Source of the DNA: an uncultured Pseudomonas sp. | GTDB taxonomy: Bacteria; Pseudomonadota; Gammaproteobacteria; Pseudomonadales; Pseudomonadaceae | Reading direction: 5' to 3' | NCBI GenBank assembly: GCA_943914515.1 | Contig: CALUCI010000146.1 | Location: 1 to 14,342, forward strand | DNA length: 14,342 nucleotides | Part shown: positions 12,721-14,342 of the stretch, piece by piece | How positions within the stretch are numbered: position 1 is the first letter of the stretch | Layout of the letters: every line of letters begins with the position of its first letter | Notes under the pieces: model-generated | Told to the model about the DNA's origin: nothing | Databases searched by the model: none | What the model saw: the letters and a program-made list of their open reading frames with translations, nothing else | Position numbers and translations under genes: made by a program

Positions 12721-13731
12721 ATGCAACAAATACAGGCGCAAAGCCCCGTAAACCCAGCAGCTACGGTATCAAGGCGGTTCTCTGTCGCGCCGATGATGGA
12801 CTGGACCGACCGCCGCTGCCGGTACTTCCTGCGCCTGCTGTCGCGGCACGCCCTGCTCTATACCGAGATGGTCACCACCGGCGCACTGCTGCATGGCGAC
12901 GCTTCGCGCTTTCTCGGCCACGACGCCGCCGAGTACCCGTTGGCGCTGCAACTGGGTGGCAGCGTACCCGCCGATCTTGCCGCGTGCGCGCGACTGGCGC
13001 AGGCGGCGGGCTATAACGAGGTGAACCTGAACGTCGGCTGCCCGAGCGACCGGGTGCAGAACAACATGATCGGCGCCTGCCTGATGGCGCATCCGGCGCT
13101 GGTGGCCGATTGCGTGAAGGCGATGCTCGACGCGGTGTCGATTCCGGTCACGGTCAAGCACCGGATCGGCATCAACGGTCGCGACAGCTATGCCGAGCTG
13201 TGCGATTTCGTCGGCCAGGTGCGCGATGCCGGCTGCCGCAGCTTCACCGTGCATGCGCGGATCGCCATTCTCGAAGGCCTGTCGCCCAAGGAGAACCGCG
13301 AGATCCCGCCGCTGCGCTACGACGTGGCTGCGCGCTTGAAAGAGGACTTTCCGGACCTGGAGATCATCCTCAACGGCGGCATCAAGACCCTCGAAGAATG
13401 CCGCGAGCACCTGAACACCTTCGATGGCGTGATGCTCGGCCGCGAGGCATATCACAACCCGTATGTGCTGGCTGAAGTGGACCAGCAACTGTTCGGCAGC
13501 ACCGCGCCGGTGATCTCGCGCAGTGAAGTGCTGGAACAGCTCAAGCCGTACATCGCCGCCCATCTGGCCAGCGGTGGCGCGATGCATCACGTGACCCGGC
13601 ATATCCTCGGCCTGGCCCAAGGGTTCAAGGGCGCACGGCGGTTCCGCCAGTTGCTTTCGGTGGACGTGCACAAGACCAACGACCCGCTCGGCCTGCTCGA
13701 CCAGGCAGCCGAGCTGCTAAAGGGCCACTAG
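12721..13731 (+). CDS. dusA: tRNA-dihydrouridine synthase A
   Basis: A flavoenzyme that reduces uridine to dihydrouridine in the tRNA D-loop. Visible signatures: FSVAPMMDWTDR, the loop NLNVGCPSDRVQNNMIGACL holding the catalytic Cys (107 in this numbering), VKHRIGIN, FTVHARIAILEGLSPKENR and ILNGGIKT, and the usual C-terminus with GARRFRQLLS. The length of 336 aa is normal. I chose ATG 12721 because GAGAG lies about eight bases upstream; ATG 12706 is in frame, adds five residues and has no Shine-Dalgarno. The first 17 or so residues (MQQIQAQSPVNPAATV) look phage-derived, because the att site falls near Arg18-Arg29. The gene therefore remains complete but is probably driven from the prophage end. 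The host gene tal follows. Confidence 0.95.
   Translation: MQQIQAQSPVNPAATVSRRFSVAPMMDWTDRRCRYFLRLLSRHALLYTEMVTTGALLHGDASRFLGHDAAEYPLALQLGGSVPADLAACARLAQAAGYNEVNLNVGCPSDRVQNNMIGACLMAHPALVADCVKAMLDAVSIPVTVKHRIGINGRDSYAELCDFVGQVRDAGCRSFTVHARIAILEGLSPKENREIPPLRYDVAARLKEDFPDLEIILNGGIKTLEECREHLNTFDGVMLGREAYHNPYVLAEVDQQLFGSTAPVISRSEVLEQLKPYIAAHLASGGAMHHVTRHILGLAQGFKGARRFRQLLSVDVHKTNDPLGLLDQAAELLKGH
12769..12812. other. Probable prophage attachment site in the start of dusA
   Basis: The conserved dusA coding start (residues RRFSVAPMMDWTDR) begins here. Upstream codons are A-rich and variable in character, while downstream codons are strongly GC-ending like the host gene. Integrases of this family are known to insert at the 5' end of dusA. 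The core itself cannot be fixed without the other att copy. Confidence 0.5.
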
Positions 13732-13734
13732 GAA

Positions 13735-13814
13735 CCCGGAGCGCCGCCTGCACTCGAAGACATATCCCTCCCGACGCCTTAGGTACGGCCCTTGAGCCGC
13801 TGGCGGCGCTCGGG
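13735..13814. repeat. Inverted repeat in the dusA-tal gap
   Basis: GAGCGCCGCC (13739-13748) and GGCGGCGCTC (13802-13811) are perfect 10-bp complements. Outer ACCC/GGGT bases extend the pairing past one bulged G. The loop is 53 nt and no T-run follows. It may be an RNA structure in the tal leader or a weak terminator. Confidence 0.35.
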
Positions 13815-13849
13815 TAATGTCTTCGCACCTCACAGGACAGAGCAGGCTC

Positions 13850-14342
13850 ATGACTTCCAAGCTGGAACAACTCAAGCAGTTCACCACGGTCGTAGCCGAT
13901 ACCGGCGATATCGACGCCATCAGCCGCCTCAAGCCGGTCGATGCCACCACCAACCCTTCCCTTCTGCTCAAGGCCGCCGCGTTGCCCGGCTACGCCGACC
14001 TCCTCGACCAGGCGATCAGCGGCAGCAAGGGCGACCTTGGCCTGGCCTGCGATACCTTCGCGGTGGCGGTGGGCAGCGGCATTCTCAAGGTCATCCCCGG
14101 CCGTATCTCCACCGAAGTGGATGCGCGCCTGTCCTTCGACGAGCCGGCGCTGCTGGCCAAGGCCCGCCAACTGATCGACCTGTACGACAAGGCCGGCGTC
14201 GGCCGTGACCGCGTACTGATCAAGCTGGCCGCCACCTGGGAAGGCATCCGCGCCGCCGAAGTGCTGGAAAAGGAAGGCATCCAGACCAACCTGACCCTGC
14301 TGTTCTCCTTCGCCCAGGCCGCCGCCTGCGCCGACGCCGGGG
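13850..14342 (+). CDS. tal: Transaldolase, N-terminal part (runs off the window)
   Basis: The first 164 codons of a pentose-phosphate-pathway enzyme that moves a dihydroxyacetone unit between sugar phosphates in the cytoplasm. It starts MTSKLEQLKQFTTVVADTGD and has the family signature DATTNPSLLL (31-40). The Schiff-base Lys125 lies in RVLIKLAATWEGI, and the GIQTNLTLLFSF segment follows. Residues match the TalB-type subfamily. The reading frame is open to the last base of the window, so the gene continues beyond it. It is host DNA, next to dusA as in Pseudomonas. The Shine-Dalgarno is weak (GGAC/AGG upstream of ATG 13850). Confidence 0.93.
   Translation, partial: MTSKLEQLKQFTTVVADTGDIDAISRLKPVDATTNPSLLLKAAALPGYADLLDQAISGSKGDLGLACDTFAVAVGSGILKVIPGRISTEVDARLSFDEPALLAKARQLIDLYDKAGVGRDRVLIKLAATWEGIRAAEVLEKEGIQTNLTLLFSFAQAAACADAG

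Larger units (their letters stand above)
1..12800. mobile_element. Lambda-like prophage (right-hand portion) integrated at dusA
   Basis: The gene order holin, late antiterminator, replication protein, CII-like, Cro-like, CI repressor, accessory operon, integrase is that of a temperate lambda-like phage. The integrase gene abuts dusA, a known insertion target for a family of tyrosine integrases in Proteobacteria. The right boundary is the att site in the first codons of dusA, placed by inference near 12770-12812. The left end and the structural genes lie outside the window. No frameshifted or truncated phage gene was noticed, so nothing in this portion looks decayed. The exact boundary is uncertain because the partner att copy cannot be seen. 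Confidence 0.93.

Noticed and set aside
12769..13671. 300-codon open frame opposite dusA
   Set aside because: It is the mirror of a GC-rich, well-supported dusA gene; the protein is low in recognisable structure and rich in His/Arg/Gln/Ala, typical of an antisense shadow.

Overview
The window is the right-hand part of a lambda-like (siphovirus-type) prophage integrated at the 5' end of dusA, followed by host chromosome, in a high-GC gammaproteobacterium. Pseudomonas is the best fit: the dusA and tal proteins, and the phage repressor, CII-like, PrtN-like and primase proteins, all read like Pseudomonas versions. The genus call rests on recalled family resemblance, not on a database search.

Layout. 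Positions 1 to about 4850 run leftward (minus strand) as the phage early-right and late region. Transcription order is a YdaS/Cro-type regulator (4629-4853), a CII-like regulator (4010-4498), a DksA/TraR zinc-finger protein (3814-4017), a 919-aa PrimPol plus SF3 helicase replication protein (1058-3817), an intergenic array of CCCRACACA 9-mers that may be the replication origin, a probable late antiterminator (274-732), a candidate late promoter and early terminator, and the start of a holin gene (1-89). Positions 4952-5602 carry the rightward S24-type CI repressor. Similar 14-bp operator-like palindromes (TTAGC-N4-GCTAA) lie on both sides of it, upstream of cro (4879-4932) and upstream of the rightward operon (5666-5704), as in the OR/OL arrangement of lambda.

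Positions 5743-11503 are the rightward (PL-type) accessory operon, mostly joined by 4-nt or 11-nt start/stop overlaps. It encodes two small unknown proteins, a PrtN-like protein, a membrane-anchored coiled-coil protein, an orphan C5-cytosine DNA methyltransferase with four internal repeats in its target-recognition region, a conserved phage protein of unknown role, a 59-aa CCHC zinc-binding mini-protein, a DUF551-like protein, an ASCH-like protein, a small membrane protein and a second PrtN-family protein. The last gene overlaps the 3' end of the convergent tyrosine integrase (11472-12620). The integrase start faces a short att region with phased TTGCTA sites, then dusA, whose first codons appear phage-supplied. 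Host tal (transaldolase) begins at 13850 and runs off the window.

I see no CRISPR array, rRNA, tRNA or complete defence island. The most notable signals are the CCCRACACA array beside the primase, the twin operator clusters, a CI repressor with Ala at the expected catalytic Ser, the repeats inside the methyltransferase, the pair of PrtN paralogues, and the helically phased sites at the att region.
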